Shown: in pieces, positions 15,015 through 23,860 of the stretch
How the letters are laid out: each line of letters opens with the position of its first letter
Numbering within the stretch: the stretch's first letter is position 1
Program-made: the position numbers and the translations under genes
Notes under the pieces: generated by a model
What the model was told of the DNA's origin: nothing
Databases searched by the model: none
Seen by the model: the letters and a program-made list of their open reading frames with translations, nothing else
Origin: Candidatus Chloroploca mongolica
Lineage (GTDB): Bacteria; Chloroflexota; Chloroflexia; Chloroflexales; Chloroflexaceae
Assembly: GCF_004762035.2 (NCBI RefSeq)
Contig: NZ_SIJK02000005.1
Coordinates: 139,507 to 175,416 of the forward strand
Direction of reading: 5' to 3'
Length of the DNA stretch: 35,910 bases

Positions 15015-15043
15015 AGTATAGTCTGAGCAAGCTTGAGGCGCAA
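15015..15043 (-). promoter_or_regulatory. Promoter of trpG
   Basis: On the minus strand TTGCGC (15043-15038) and TATACT (15020-15015) are separated by 17 bases, giving a start near 15008 and a leader of about 60 bases. Just downstream lies the inverted repeat CTGCGTAATGCAG. Confidence 0.65.
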
Positions 15044-15158
15044 CTTGTCTCGGGGGCTGGTTTTCCCCTGGAAAGAAGAAAGAGCAGGGCGCGAACGCCT
15101 ATGAATCATCGTCTGGCTATTTGCTTGCCATCGTGGCGCCGTCGCTGCGGGGCATATC

Positions 15159-15542
15159 ATGTTGCCAGGCATGGCGAAGCCCATCCTGTTGAGGCAATTG
15201 AGGCACCGTTTTCGTCGCCCCGACGGTACCCGTTGTGTGGCCCACTCTACCGTAGTACGGGTTGGCCCCAATCTCCACCAGAGCGTGCTGCGTGATATTA
15301 CGGCCCTACCGGGGCAGCCGGGGACAATCACGATCACCGGGGTACGCGAGGCCTCACGGGCGATCATGCTGACGGTTGTCGACACTGGAGCGGGGTTGCC
15401 CGCCGATCGCGAGCCGTCGATCAGTTCGACAATGGGTCTCCAGATCATCTATGCGCTTGCCTCGCAGATCGGCGGCAAGCTTATCTGGCAACACTCACCC
15501 GGCACAACGGTCACGCTTCGTATCCCCGAGAGCACGGCTTAG
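15159..15542 (+). pseudogene. Remnant of a histidine-kinase ATPase (HATPase_c) domain
   Basis: The last 80 residues carry the end of a sensor-kinase ATP-binding domain: TITITGVREASRAIMLTVVD, DTGAGLP (G1 box), STMGLQIIYALASQIGGKL (G2 region) and SPGTTVTLRIP. The N-box with its essential Asn (ELxxNA) is missing; at the corresponding place the chain reads VLRDITALPGQPGT. No dimerisation or His-containing domain lies upstream, because the frame hits stops at 15024 and 15099. Residues 1-45 are Arg-rich and unlike any domain I know. I see no good ribosome-binding site. It is most likely a decayed kinase end; a short functional orphan cannot be excluded. It converges with the REC-PAS gene and overlaps its stop. 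The rest of 14947-15538 holds only the trpG promoter. Confidence 0.55.
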
Positions 15543-16774
15543 CACAGAAAATCCCAGGGGGGTGGCTGGCGCATCATCCGTTCCTGTTGGGCCGCACGGA
15601 CACGGGTAACGAGGAGTTGACGTAACTCGGGATCATCAAAAGCGCGTGCCAGCGCGGCAACCCCACGCTGACCATTGCCCGCGATAAGATGGTAGGCAGG
15701 CGTACTGGTCTCGCCATTATGGGCAAGCAGACCAATCTCAGTCAATTCGGCCAACGCCTCTTGCACATCCCAGGGCGGCTCTTTGAGCCACTCGCTCAGG
15801 CTCAGCGCATCGTGGTGTAATTGCGGATGTTGCTGAAGCACGAGCAAGAGGTGTAGTTTGAGCAGACGGTCAACATGGCCGGGGGCGATCAAGCTTGCGC
15901 AGACTGCGCTGAGGTTTGCGACCTGGGTTGCCGGGCTAAGCGGACGTGGCGCAGACTGAGGCGACGGGGACGCTTCGGGCGTTAGGGCTTGTGCGATTGG
16001 CGTGAATTGTGGGGTGCGATTGGTACCAGCGGGTTGTTCCCAGAGGATCATCACCGCACCGGTGACCCCCGAGGTGTCATTGGCAGGGGCAGCGCCGACC
16101 ATAACCGAGCGGATGGCATGACCGGGGATGCAAAGATCGAGCGTTCGGGGGCGTGGGGACGCTGCGGCTCCGAGGAGCGTATCAAGCGCAGGGGGGGCCA
16201 CGAGCGCCCCGGTAAACGGATCGCGCAGCGGCACCACCGAAGCGACAGGTCGCCCGATTGCTTGGTGGGGATCCTGGTGCAAAATCCGTGCCGCGTGGTC
16301 ATTTACATAGGTCACAAGGCCATTCGCATCGACGGCAAGCACCGCATCACCGCTGCCATTGAGGATGGTACTGAGCAGTTGGGCACGCGAAGTAGCGCGG
16401 CTATCATGGGAATGGCGTTCAACGGCCATCGTGATTGAAGCAATCAGTGTCGATTCATCAAACGGCTTGACGAGATAGCCATAGGGGGCCATGGTACGTG
16501 CACGCAGCAGCGTGGCCTCATCAGCAAAAGCGGTGACATAGATCACCGGTATGCTTAAATGACTTAAAATCTGGGTTGCGGCAGTCACGCCATCAATCTC
16601 GCCCCTGAGCCGAATATCCATCAAGACCAGATCGGGGCGCAGGTTCAACGCTTGCTTGATCGCCTCGCCTCCACTCGCCACGACCCCGGTCACATTATAG
16701 CCGTGGTTTGTCAGCAACGCCTTGGTATCCATTGCGACCAGAAGTTCATCTTCGACAATCAAAATGCTGGTCAT
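15539..16774 (-). CDS. Response regulator: REC-PAS protein with possible winged-helix C-terminus
   Basis: The 411-residue protein begins with a receiver domain: acidic pair E8/D9/E10, phospho-acceptor D53 in LMDIRLRG, T81, and K103 in LVKPF. A PAS domain follows at about residues 130-247 (ILNGSGDAVLAVDANGLVTYVN). A Pro/Ser/Ala linker comes next, then a helical domain from ~300 with a pattern resembling a winged helix (LSEWLKEPPWDVQEALAELTEIGLLAHNG). No kinase or GGDEF output is present. The start ATG at 16774 has GGAGG five bases upstream; the 43 extra residues of the longer frame look non-coding. A kinase-domain remnant converges with it from the other side. Confidence 0.87.
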   Translation of the reverse strand: MTSILIVEDELLVAMDTKALLTNHGYNVTGVVASGGEAIKQALNLRPDLVLMDIRLRGEIDGVTAATQILSHLSIPVIYVTAFADEATLLRARTMAPYGYLVKPFDESTLIASITMAVERHSHDSRATSRAQLLSTILNGSGDAVLAVDANGLVTYVNDHAARILHQDPHQAIGRPVASVVPLRDPFTGALVAPPALDTLLGAAASPRPRTLDLCIPGHAIRSVMVGAAPANDTSGVTGAVMILWEQPAGTNRTPQFTPIAQALTPEASPSPQSAPRPLSPATQVANLSAVCASLIAPGHVDRLLKLHLLLVLQQHPQLHHDALSLSEWLKEPPWDVQEALAELTEIGLLAHNGETSTPAYHLIAGNGQRGVAALARAFDDPELRQLLVTRVRAAQQERMMRQPPPWDFLC

Positions 16775-16942
16775 GCCCCCTCCACCCAGCGTGTCACATA
16801 CCCTACCCATAGGTCGCCCTGATGACCTTGCCGCAGGCACAATCTTGTCTGATATGCAGTATAATCCCTGATTGTTCAATTCATTGTAAAGAAATCGCAA
16901 CATGCTGGCAATATTCTGCGGGCTGTGGCCTCATGGCAATGT

Positions 16943-16971
16943 TTGACAAACCGCCACGACCTGACTATAAT
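16943..16971 (+). promoter_or_regulatory. Consensus promoter of the tRNA cluster
   Basis: A perfect TTGACA (16943-16948) and a perfect TATAAT (16966-16971) are separated by 17 bases. The expected start near 16978 lies 14 bases before the first tRNA. Confidence 0.92.
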
Positions 16972-16991
16972 AATGCGGTGTTTAACAGATT

Positions 16992-17081
<90 letters not shown>

Positions 17082-17091
17082 CAAAAACTTG

Positions 17092-17166
17092 GGGCGATTA
17101 GCTCAGTGGTAGAGCACCTCGCTTACACCGAGGGTGTCGGCGGTTCGACCCCGTCATCGCCCACCA
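17092..17166 (+). tRNA. tRNA-Val (anticodon TAC)
   Basis: The acceptor stem GGGCGAT/ATCGCCC, D arm GCTC...GAGC, and anticodon arm CCTCG-CTTACAC-CGAGG with TAC are complete. CCA is encoded at 17164-17166. Confidence 0.96.
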
Positions 17167-17214
17167 TCGGGTTTTCCGAAATCTTCCCGTCTGTTTGTCG
17201 GTAAACCAAAATCA

Positions 17215-17290
17215 GCCAAGGTAGCTCAGTTGGTAGAGCATCGCACTGAAAATGCGGGGGTCACCGGTTCAAGTCCGGTCCTTGGCACCA
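17215..17290 (+). tRNA. tRNA-Phe (anticodon GAA)
   Basis: The acceptor stem GCCAAGG/CCTTGGC is perfect, and the anticodon loop CTGAAAA shows GAA. The anticodon stem has one T-G pair at its outer end. CCA is encoded at 17288-17290. Confidence 0.96.
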
Positions 17291-17303
17291 GCGTTTGACC
17301 CAC

Positions 17304-17344
17304 ACGCAGCACCCGCAACGGCGAGACCGTTGCGGGTGCTGCGT
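17304..17344 (+). terminator. Strong hairpin after the tRNA cluster
   Basis: An 18-bp perfect stem (17304-17321 with 17327-17344) closes a five-base loop CGAGA, followed by CTTTCC. It begins 14 bases after tRNA-Phe and is the likely end of the tRNA transcript. Confidence 0.85.
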
Positions 17345-17410
17345 CTTTCCCTGCCCTCGCGCTGCGCCACCTCGAAATTGATCCGCCTGGTTGTCGCCCC
17401 GGGATTTAAG

Positions 17411-17453
17411 CATAGGCAACGGGCCAGGGTTGTGCCCTGGCCCGTTGTCTATG
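17411..17453. terminator. Second hairpin before rpsO, possible backup terminator
   Basis: A 19-bp stem with one G-T pair (17411-17429 with 17435-17453) closes the loop TTGTG. No T-run follows, so it may be a processing or stabilising structure rather than a terminator. The loop size matches the hairpin at 17304-17344. Confidence 0.6.
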
Positions 17454-17473
17454 AAGGGAAAGCCTTAGAGTAG

Positions 17474-17503
17474 TTAGCACATGCTGGCGATCTGTGCTAT
17501 AAT
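17474..17503 (+). promoter_or_regulatory. Extended -10 promoter of rpsO-pnp
   Basis: TTAGCA (17474-17479) is followed after 18 bases by TATAAT (17498-17503), preceded by TGC to give the extended -10 TGCTATAAT. The leader is about 74 bases long and contains a small CGGGC/GCCCG hairpin (17542-17559). Confidence 0.8.
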
Positions 17504-17583
17504 GTGACCGCTTGTACAAGCTTGCCAAAAGCCAGGAACGCCGGGCTGCGCCAGGCCCGTGCGCGATTATCCAGGAGGAAGAC

Positions 17584-17853
17584 GTGGCGCTCGAAAAAGA
17601 TGAGAAGTCCGGTCTGATTGATTCTTATCAGGTGCATAGCACTGATACCGGGTCACCTGAAGTTCAGGTCGCGTTGCTTACCGAGCGGATCAATCAGTTG
17701 ATCGAACATTTGCGGATCCATATTCACGATCACCACTCACGGCGTGGTTTGTTGAAGCTCGTGGGGCGCCGCCGCCGCTTGCTCAACTACCTCCAGAGTC
17801 GTGATAAGGAACGGTATCGCAGTGTGATCGAGCGGCTTGGTCTGCGTCGTTAA
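17584..17853 (+). CDS. rpsO: 30S ribosomal protein S15
   Basis: The product binds 16S rRNA early in assembly of the small-subunit platform. From the GTG at 17584 it has 89 residues, the canonical S15 length, with the signature blocks [39 protein letters not shown] and [12 protein letters not shown]. An AGGAGG lies eight bases before the GTG, which settles this start over the longer frame to 17512. It is followed by pnp, the classic rpsO-pnp order. S15 represses its own translation in several bacteria, and the roughly 80-base leader could hold such a site, but I cannot show it. Confidence 0.97.
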   Translation: MALEKDEKSGLIDSYQVHSTDTGSPEVQVALLTERINQLIEHLRIHIHDHHSRRGLLKLVGRRRRLLNYLQSRDKERYRSVIERLGLRR

Positions 17854-17894
17854 GGCATGGTGATTGTGTCGCTTATGCCAGGTTAAAGCAAGGG

Positions 17895-17922
17895 GTGCTG
17901 ATGGTCGTTTGACCGTCGGCAC
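17895..17922 (+). promoter_or_regulatory. rpsO-pnp intercistronic stem-loop
   Basis: GTGCTGATGGTC pairs with GACCGTCGGCAC (12 bp, two G-T pairs) around a GTTT loop, followed by a T-rich stretch TCTTGTGTTGTCTTT. In the gap between rpsO and pnp this could be a partial terminator or an RNase processing site, as seen at this position in other bacteria. The rest of the 225-base gap shows no gene. Confidence 0.6.
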
Positions 17923-18078
17923 TCTTGTGTTGTCTTTGGCAGAGGATCAGGTTGTTCGGGATTGGAGCGCGCCAGGGGCTGGTCGTTGCTATCCGCTGGC
18001 GGGCTCCAGTACCGAACCCCTCCTCTGCAATGTAAATGGTTGGCTTCGTGTTGAGCCAGATGAGGAGAAAAAGAACGT

Positions 18079-20331
18079 ATGACAGAACGAAAGGTCTTTT
18101 CGGTCAGTGCTGAGATTGCTGGCCGTACGCTGACGCTTGAGGCGGGGCGTTTCGCTGAGCAGGCTGATGGTGCGGTGACGGTGCGCTACGGCGATACGCT
18201 GTTGCTCGCCACGGTGGTTGGGGCGAAAGAGGCGCGCGAGGGGGTGGATTTTTTTCCGCTGACGGTTGATTATGAAGAGCGAATGTATTCGGCGGGCAAG
18301 ATTCCTGGTAATTTCTTTAAGCGCGAGGGCCGCCCGACGACGACGGCGATTTTGACTTCACGCCTTACTGACCGCCCGCTTCGTCCGCTTTTCCCCAAAG
18401 GCTACCAGAACGAAGTGCAGATCATCATTACGACCTTCGCGATGGATATGGTCAATGATCCTGGCCCTATGGCGATTATTGGCGCTTCAGCCGCCCTTGC
18501 CATTAGCGATTTGCCCTTCCAGGGGCCAGTCGGTGCCGTGCAAATGGGTTTTCTTGATGGGCAACTTGTTGCGAATCCGCCGATGAGCGCAATAGAGCAG
18601 AGCCGCCTCGATCTGGTGATCGCAGGTACCCGCGATGCGGTGTTGATGGTGGAGGCCGGGGCGTATGAGTTGACCGAAGCGCAGATGCTGCAGGCGGTGA
18701 CTGAAGGCCATCAGGTTTGTCAGCAACTCTGTGCTTTGCAAGAAGAACTGGTGCGCCTCTGCGGCAAGCCCAAACGTGAGTTTGTGCCCCCGGCAGCTGA
18801 CACCTCTCTAGAGGAGTCGGTCAGTGGATGGATGGCTCACCGTTTGCGTGATGCTGTGCGAAGTACCGATAAGACCGAGCGCGAAGAGCGTACCAGTGCG
18901 CTCAAGGCTGAGGTGGTTGCCCACTTTACCGTTGATGAGCCCGAAGAGGAGCTCGCTGCCCGCAGCAAAGAGGTGAGCAAGGCGTTCGAGAAGTTGCTCA
19001 AGGCTGAAGTGCGCGATGCCATTCTTGACGAGGGCATCCGCGTTGATGGGCGTGCGCTGCACGAGGTTCGTCCGATTGCCATTGATGTTGGGGTGCTTCC
19101 CCGCGTTCACGGTACCGGGCTCTTTGCGCGTGGTCAGACGCAGGTCTTGACGATTACGACGCTTGGCTCACCCGGTGATGAGCAGCGCCTTGATGACCTG
19201 GGAATCGAGACGACCAAGCGCTATATCCATCATTACAATTTCCCGCCCTTCTCGACCGGTGAGGCAAAGCGGATGGGCTCGCCCCGGCGCCGCGATATTG
19301 GCCATGGTGCCCTTGCCGAGCGCTCGCTCCACGCGGTTCTGCCCTCACAGGCCGAGTTCCCTTATACGATGCGCTTGGTCTCTGAGGTGCTCAGTTCAAA
19401 TGGGTCGTCGTCGATGGCGAGCGTCTGTGGTTCGTCGCTGAGCATGATGGATGCGGGTGTGCCGCTGAAGTCACACGTGGCGGGCGTGGCGATGGGCCTG
19501 ATCACCGGTGCCGATGGCCGCTGGAAGGTGCTCACCGATATTCAGGGCCTCGAAGATGCGCTCGGTGATATGGACTTCAAAGTTGCTGGAACCGCCGATG
19601 GCATTACCGGTTTGCAGATGGATATCAAGACGACCGGCATTACCTACGAGATTATGGCCGAGGCGTTTGAGCAGGCGCGCCAGGGGCGGCTCTTCATTCT
19701 CGACAAGATGAATGCGGTGCTTCCTAGCCATCGTACCGAGATGTCGCCACATGCGCCGCGCATCATTTCGCTGCAGATTCCGGTCGAGAAGATCGGGGCG
19801 CTCATTGGGCCTGGTGGCAAGACAATCCGTGGCATTGTCGAAAGCACTGGGGCGCAGATCGATGTTGAAGACGATGGCCGCGTCTTTGTCACTTCCAGTG
19901 ATGGCGAAGGGGCCAAGGTTGCGGTGGCGTTTATCGAAGGCCTGACCCGTGAGGCGAAGGTCGGCGATATCTTCCTCGGCAAGGTCGTGAGCATCAAGCC
20001 GTTTGGCGCGTTTGTCAATATTCTGCCCGGCAAAGACGGCATGGTTCACGTCAGTGAACTCGCCGAAACTCGGGTCGAGAATGTTGAGGATGTGATCCAG
20101 ATCGGCGATGAGATCAATGTGATGGTGATCGCGGTTGACGGTGGAACGGGCAAGATTAGCCTGAGCCGTCGGGCGGTGTTGACCGGCGAAACGGCTGATG
20201 ATCGGCGGGCAGCCGGGGCAGCGCCGCGCAGCGATCGCGGTGATCGTGGGGGAGATCGCGGCGACCGCCGTGGCCCACCACGGAGTGGCAGTGGCGACCG
20301 CCCACGACCACGCCGCCGCGAGCAAGACTAG
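18079..20331 (+). CDS. pnp: Polynucleotide phosphorylase
   Basis: This 750-residue phosphorolytic 3'-5' exoribonuclease has the full domain order. The first RNase PH domain spans about residues 10-145, then comes the helical linker. The second RNase PH domain carries the metal-binding LQMDIKTTG with D515 and K517. The KH domain is at ~562-625 ([12 protein letters not shown]), and the S1 domain at ~626-697 ([21 protein letters not shown]). A basic RGD/RGG-rich tail (residues ~710-750) is an addition seen in some PNPases and probably helps RNA binding. An AGGAG lies about 10 bases before the ATG. It acts with S15 and tRNA genes in a translation and RNA-turnover block. Confidence 0.97.
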   Translation: MTERKVFSVSAEIAGRTLTLEAGRFAEQADGAVTVRYGDTLLLATVVGAKEAREGVDFFPLTVDYEERMYSAGKIPGNFFKREGRPTTTAILTSRLTDRPLRPLFPKGYQNEVQIIITTFAMDMVNDPGPMAIIGASAALAISDLPFQGPVGAVQMGFLDGQLVANPPMSAIEQSRLDLVIAGTRDAVLMVEAGAYELTEAQMLQAVTEGHQVCQQLCALQEELVRLCGKPKREFVPPAADTSLEESVSGWMAHRLRDAVRSTDKTEREERTSALKAEVVAHFTVDEPEEELAARSKEVSKAFEKLLKAEVRDAILDEGIRVDGRALHEVRPIAIDVGVLPRVHGTGLFARGQTQVLTITTLGSPGDEQRLDDLGIETTKRYIHHYNFPPFSTGEAKRMGSPRRRDIGHGALAERSLHAVLPSQAEFPYTMRLVSEVLSSNGSSSMASVCGSSLSMMDAGVPLKSHVAGVAMGLITGADGRWKVLTDIQGLEDALGDMDFKVAGTADGITGLQMDIKTTGITYEIMAEAFEQARQGRLFILDKMNAVLPSHRTEMSPHAPRIISLQIPVEKIGALIGPGGKTIRGIVESTGAQIDVEDDGRVFVTSSDGEGAKVAVAFIEGLTREAKVGDIFLGKVVSIKPFGAFVNILPGKDGMVHVSELAETRVENVEDVIQIGDEINVMVIAVDGGTGKISLSRRAVLTGETADDRRAAGAAPRSDRGDRGGDRGDRRGPPRSGSGDRPRPRRREQD

Positions 20332-20340
20332 ATCACAAGC

Positions 20341-20387
20341 AAGAGGCGTCTCTGCCAGCACCGCTGGCAGAGACGCCTCTTTTTTAT
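20341..20387. terminator. Bidirectional terminator between pnp and the ABC operon
   Basis: A perfect 19-bp stem (20341-20359 with 20363-20381) closes the three-base loop ACC and is followed by a T-run. Its top is GCCAGC-ACC-GCTGGC. The stop codon of the minus-strand binding protein (20384-20386) lies just beyond the stem. Confidence 0.95.
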
Positions 20388-21769
20388 CCCTCCACCTCGC
20401 GGAGATCCTCCAGGATCGGTTGAGCGGCCTTCGTTAGTTCAGCGTCAATGTCGGCAAAGACTGTACTCGGCACTTCCCCGTTCACAATGATGCGCTCGAG
20501 GCCCTTGCCAATGATCTGGTCGCCGTTGCGCACAAAGACGCGGGCGGCATCTTGGGCGCGGGTCAGCGGCAACTGATCCACGGCTGTCTTGAAGTTCGGA
20601 TTTTCCTCGAAAAACGCGACCATATCAGGTGTCTGTTTGGTGCTGATGCGCACCGGCATATAACCGGTGTTGCGCGCCCAAATGCCTGCCTGTTCGGGAT
20701 TGGTGGCAAAGGCGAGATAGGTCATGGCCGCGAGTTTCTTTTCGTCGGGAATGCCGTTCGGAATGGCCAGACCAGCACCGCCCGTACAACAGCCAAAGTT
20801 AGCCTCTTTGGGCAAAAAGCCGACGCCAACGGGGAAGGTTGCATTTGTTGTTAGCCCGGCCAGGCTGCCCGTCGAGGCCATCATCGCAGCGGCAGCCCCG
20901 CCGAGGAAATCACGGTTGATGTCTTGCCCGAGGGTGGCCCATCCCAGGTCACGCACCGTATCCTGATAAAACTGGGCGGCACGGATCGTATTCGGGTCAG
21001 TCATGGTCATCGTGAAGTCATCGTTCGAGTACTTCCCACCGTGCTGCCAGGTGACGCCCTGGAAGAGCCAGGCGATGTAACTGGCCCCGTCGGGATGCAC
21101 AAATGCCGAGCGGCGCAAGGTGTTCCCCTCGCGCTGAATCAACTGCGGTGCCCACTCGCCAAACTCGGCCCAGGTCTCGGGCGCACGATCAGGCAAGCCC
21201 GCCTCGGCCCAGAGATCCTTGTTGTAATAGAAGAGCGGAGTCGAGCGGGCAAAGGGGATCCAGAACTGCTTGCCCTGACGGTTGCCTTCATTGAGCAAGA
21301 CTGGCTCGTAGTCACTGAAATCCAACCCGGCCTGCTGCGCCAGTCCATCGAGCTCGCTGATCGCCCCGGCGACATAAAAGCCGAACCACCAGACATCCGA
21401 GAGCAGGATCAGATCGGGAATCGTATTCGCCTGCAAGCCAGCGGTATATTTCTGGGCCGTCTCTTCGTAGCTTCCCTGGAACTGGTAATCAACGACGATA
21501 TCGTTCTGCGACTCGTTGAAACGTTGCACCATTGCTTGCTCGGCTTCACCAAGATTGCCACTGAACGAGCCCCAGTAGGTAATCGTTACAGTTGAACCGG
21601 TCTGACTCACCTGGGCCGGAGCGCCTGTGGCGGCGGCTGGGGCCGCTGGTTCATCGGTGGGGGTCGTTGTGGCCGCCGGGGCAGTGCCACACGCAGCGAG
21701 CGCTGCCACGCTGCCTCCAGCGAGCATCATCCGTAGCATCTGTCGCCGCGTCAACTTCAGTTGATCCAT
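20384..21769 (-). CDS. Family 1 ABC substrate-binding lipoprotein (sugar or glycerol-3-phosphate type)
   Basis: The 461-residue protein starts with TRRQMLRMMLAGG, a twin-arginine signal, and ends the signal with LAAC (C27), so it is probably Tat-exported and lipidated. A Thr/Pro/Ala linker precedes the SBP_bac_1 domain: VTITYWGSFSGNLGEAEQAM, PDLILLSDVWWFGFYVAG, RSTPLFYYNKDLWAEAGLP and the GAGLAIPNG block. The pattern fits the UgpB/MalE-like group, with UgpB (sn-glycerol-3-phosphate) as the best guess. AAGGAG is eight bases before the ATG. It is the third gene after two permeases; no ATPase subunit is present, so a shared MsmK/UgpC-like ATPase elsewhere is likely. Confidence 0.92.
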   Translation of the reverse strand: MDQLKLTRRQMLRMMLAGGSVAALAACGTAPAATTTPTDEPAAPAAATGAPAQVSQTGSTVTITYWGSFSGNLGEAEQAMVQRFNESQNDIVVDYQFQGSYEETAQKYTAGLQANTIPDLILLSDVWWFGFYVAGAISELDGLAQQAGLDFSDYEPVLLNEGNRQGKQFWIPFARSTPLFYYNKDLWAEAGLPDRAPETWAEFGEWAPQLIQREGNTLRRSAFVHPDGASYIAWLFQGVTWQHGGKYSNDDFTMTMTDPNTIRAAQFYQDTVRDLGWATLGQDINRDFLGGAAAAMMASTGSLAGLTTNATFPVGVGFLPKEANFGCCTGGAGLAIPNGIPDEKKLAAMTYLAFATNPEQAGIWARNTGYMPVRISTKQTPDMVAFFEENPNFKTAVDQLPLTRAQDAARVFVRNGDQIIGKGLERIIVNGEVPSTVFADIDAELTKAAQPILEDLREVEG

Positions 21770-21838
21770 CTCACGGACTCCTTTCTCCTCACGAATCTAT
21801 GTGCCCACGGGGCGTTTCCTCCCCCAGCGGTGCCTACC

Positions 21839-22714
21839 TTACCCTTTGACAGCACCAGCAGCGATGCCATCAACGATGTAGCGCTGAACCATCAGAAAGA
21901 CGATCAGCACAGGGATAATCAAAAAGAGTGAACCAGCCATAATGACGCCCCAGTTGATCAGGCCCTCGCTATTGCGGAGCCAGAAGATGCCGATGGGCAG
22001 GGTACGCATATTGGTGGTATTCGTAACAATGAGGGGCCAGAGGAAATCGTTCCATTTGGCGACCATCGAGAGCAGCGCCATGGTGACGATGGCTGGCTGG
22101 GCCATCGGCATCACCACATTGAACATAATGCGCAGGTGCCCGGCCCCATCGACGCGCGCCGCCTCGATCACCTCGTAGGGCAGCGAGAGAAACGCCTGGC
22201 GCAGCAGGAACGTGCCATAGGCAATCGCGGCACCGGGGATAATGATGCCCGCATAGGTATTGATCCAGCCGAGACGGGCGACGGTCAGGTAATTGGGCAC
22301 GATGGTGATTTCGACCGGGATCATCAATGCCGCAAGCAAGAGTAAAAAGACGAGTTGCTTGCGGGGAAAGCGCAGGAAAGCCAGGGCATAGGCCGACATA
22401 ATTGCCAGGGTCACTTCAGCCGCCATGCCCCCCAGCGTGGTAATGAAACTATTGAGATAGTAACGCTCAAAGGGAGCCGCATTCCAGGCCTGGGGGAAAT
22501 TCGCCAGGGTTGGTTCCGCAGGGAACCAGGTGACCGGAATGCGATAAATTTCGCCGGTCGTCTTAAACGCCGCGCTCACCGTCCAGTAGACAGGCAAGCC
22601 AATCACGATCACGGTCGCCAGCATCGCGAGATACCCCGCGAAGCGCCAGAGCCGTGGTGTGCGCCAGCTTGTCTCGAGGGTACGGGTCAGCGTGATTTCT
22701 TCACTCAAAGCCAT
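21839..22714 (-). CDS. Carbohydrate ABC transporter permease (MalG/UgpE type)
   Basis: The inner-membrane protein of 291 residues has six hydrophobic segments. The EAA loop that docks to the ATPase reads EVIEAARVDGAGHLRIMFNV followed by VMPMAQPAI. The gene order and C-terminal sequence IVDGIAAGAVKG mark it as the MalG/UgpE-like half. I start it at the ATG at 22714, after GGGAG, rather than at the upstream ATG of the frame. It lies between the partner permease and the binding protein. Confidence 0.93.
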   Translation of the reverse strand: MALSEEITLTRTLETSWRTPRLWRFAGYLAMLATVIVIGLPVYWTVSAAFKTTGEIYRIPVTWFPAEPTLANFPQAWNAAPFERYYLNSFITTLGGMAAEVTLAIMSAYALAFLRFPRKQLVFLLLLAALMIPVEITIVPNYLTVARLGWINTYAGIIIPGAAIAYGTFLLRQAFLSLPYEVIEAARVDGAGHLRIMFNVVMPMAQPAIVTMALLSMVAKWNDFLWPLIVTNTTNMRTLPIGIFWLRNSEGLINWGVIMAGSLFLIIPVLIVFLMVQRYIVDGIAAGAVKG

Positions 22715-22755
22715 GTTCTCTTCTCCCAGGCGGGTTCCATACCGCATTGTCAGGC

Positions 22756-23661
22756 TTAACTGTAGGCCACCCGTTGTTCGAGATAGCGGAGTTGAATGAT
22801 GGTCAGGATGAGCATGATGGCAAAGAGCACGATCGCGATCACTCCCGCCTCGCCAGCGTTATAACTGACGAAACCCAGATCGTAGAGATGAAAGATAAGC
22901 GTTGTCGTGGCAATGACCGGGCCACCATTGGTCAGCACCTTGATAATATCGAAGGCCTGAAAAGTGGCGAGAATGCTGGTCACTGACAAAAAGAAGGCTA
23001 CGGGGGAAAGCCCGGGCAGCGTCACATGCCAGAAACGATCCCAGGGGCCAGCCCCATCCACGCGTGCCGCATCATAGAGTTCACGGGGAATGCCCTGAAG
23101 ACCGGCGAGATAGATGACGACCGCATAGCCCAGATTCTTCCAGACATAGACCATAATCACGGCAGGCATCGCCCAGGCCGGGTCGCCGAGCCAGTTTGGC
23201 GAATTGAGGCCAATCAGACCCAGCAACTGATCAATGAGCCCATAGCGCGGATCAAAGATATAGCTCCAGACCACCGCCACCACGGCACCCGACATAATCA
23301 CGGGCGAGAAGAGCACGGCGCGGGCACCATTGCGATAGCGCAGGGGTTGATTGAGCAACAACGCAAGGGCAAGCCCAATAAGCAGGGTCAGGCCCACCGA
23401 AAAGAGCGCAAAGATGACGGTATTCCAGACGATCGTCCAGAACTGAGGCTGACTAAAGACGTCGAGATAATTCTCGAACCAGACAAAGCGTTTCCTGGGA
23501 CGCAAAAAATTCCAACTGACAAAGCTGAGGTAGAAATTGTAGAGCAAGGGCCAGTAGGTAAACACCCCGAACAAGAAGAGGTTGGGGCCGATCAACAGCG
23601 CAAAGAGAAGCCATTCGCGTCGTTCGCGCATTGTCACATGACGAGTTTGTTTTTGAAGCAT
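22756..23661 (-). CDS. Carbohydrate ABC transporter permease (MalF/UgpA type)
   Basis: The 301-residue protein has six hydrophobic segments. It has the family opening LLFALLIGPNLFLFGVFTYW and the EAA loop ELYDAARVDGAGPWDRFWHV followed by TLPGLSP. It is the first gene of the three-gene importer. No good ribosome-binding site precedes the ATG at 23661, and the start could instead be the in-frame ATG ten codons further in. It pairs with the MalG-type permease whose start is 41 bases downstream. Confidence 0.93.
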   Translation of the reverse strand: MLQKQTRHVTMRERREWLLFALLIGPNLFLFGVFTYWPLLYNFYLSFVSWNFLRPRKRFVWFENYLDVFSQPQFWTIVWNTVIFALFSVGLTLLIGLALALLLNQPLRYRNGARAVLFSPVIMSGAVVAVVWSYIFDPRYGLIDQLLGLIGLNSPNWLGDPAWAMPAVIMVYVWKNLGYAVVIYLAGLQGIPRELYDAARVDGAGPWDRFWHVTLPGLSPVAFFLSVTSILATFQAFDIIKVLTNGGPVIATTTLIFHLYDLGFVSYNAGEAGVIAIVLFAIMLILTIIQLRYLEQRVAYS

Positions 23662-23678
23662 TGCTTATACCAGACAGC

Positions 23679-23698
23679 GCGTCATGCTCACATGACGC
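23679..23698. promoter_or_regulatory. Inverted repeat in the leader of the ABC importer operon
   Basis: GCGTCATG (23679-23686) and CATGACGC (23691-23698) form a perfect 8-bp inverted repeat with spacer CTCA, starting 18 bases before the first start codon. TCACATGACG recurs at 23634-23643 inside the gene start. The size and symmetry suggest a repressor operator, for example of the LacI type, but the regulator is not encoded here. Confidence 0.6.
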
Positions 23699-23775
23699 AT
23701 CATTGAAGCGGTGACTCGGTTGCACATCATGGTGCGTATACGTTGAATTGATCTTGGAAAAGCTGCTGTGGTATC

Positions 23776-23804
23776 GTACTAGAGTTGCATTAATCGGGGG
23801 TCAA
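23776..23804 (-). promoter_or_regulatory. Candidate promoter of the ABC importer operon
   Basis: On the minus strand TTGACC (23804-23799) and TAGTAC (23781-23776) are separated by 17 bases. The -10 is a weak match. Transcription would start near 23769, upstream of the inverted repeat at 23679-23698. Confidence 0.4.
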
Positions 23805-23860
23805 TGAAGTATTAAGGCGCGATGAAGGCGTGATTAAGCACCTAGAATGACTACATCCGA

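Noticed and set aside
14993-15448. A 151-residue minus-strand frame over the kinase-domain remnant
   Set aside because: The plus-strand frame shows recognisable G1/G2 boxes while this one is Arg/Ser/Pro-rich without any motif, so it is a shadow.
17864-18082. A 72-residue frame between rpsO and pnp
   Set aside because: No ribosome site, no motif, Arg/Trp-rich composition, and it runs over the stem-loop and the pnp ribosome site.
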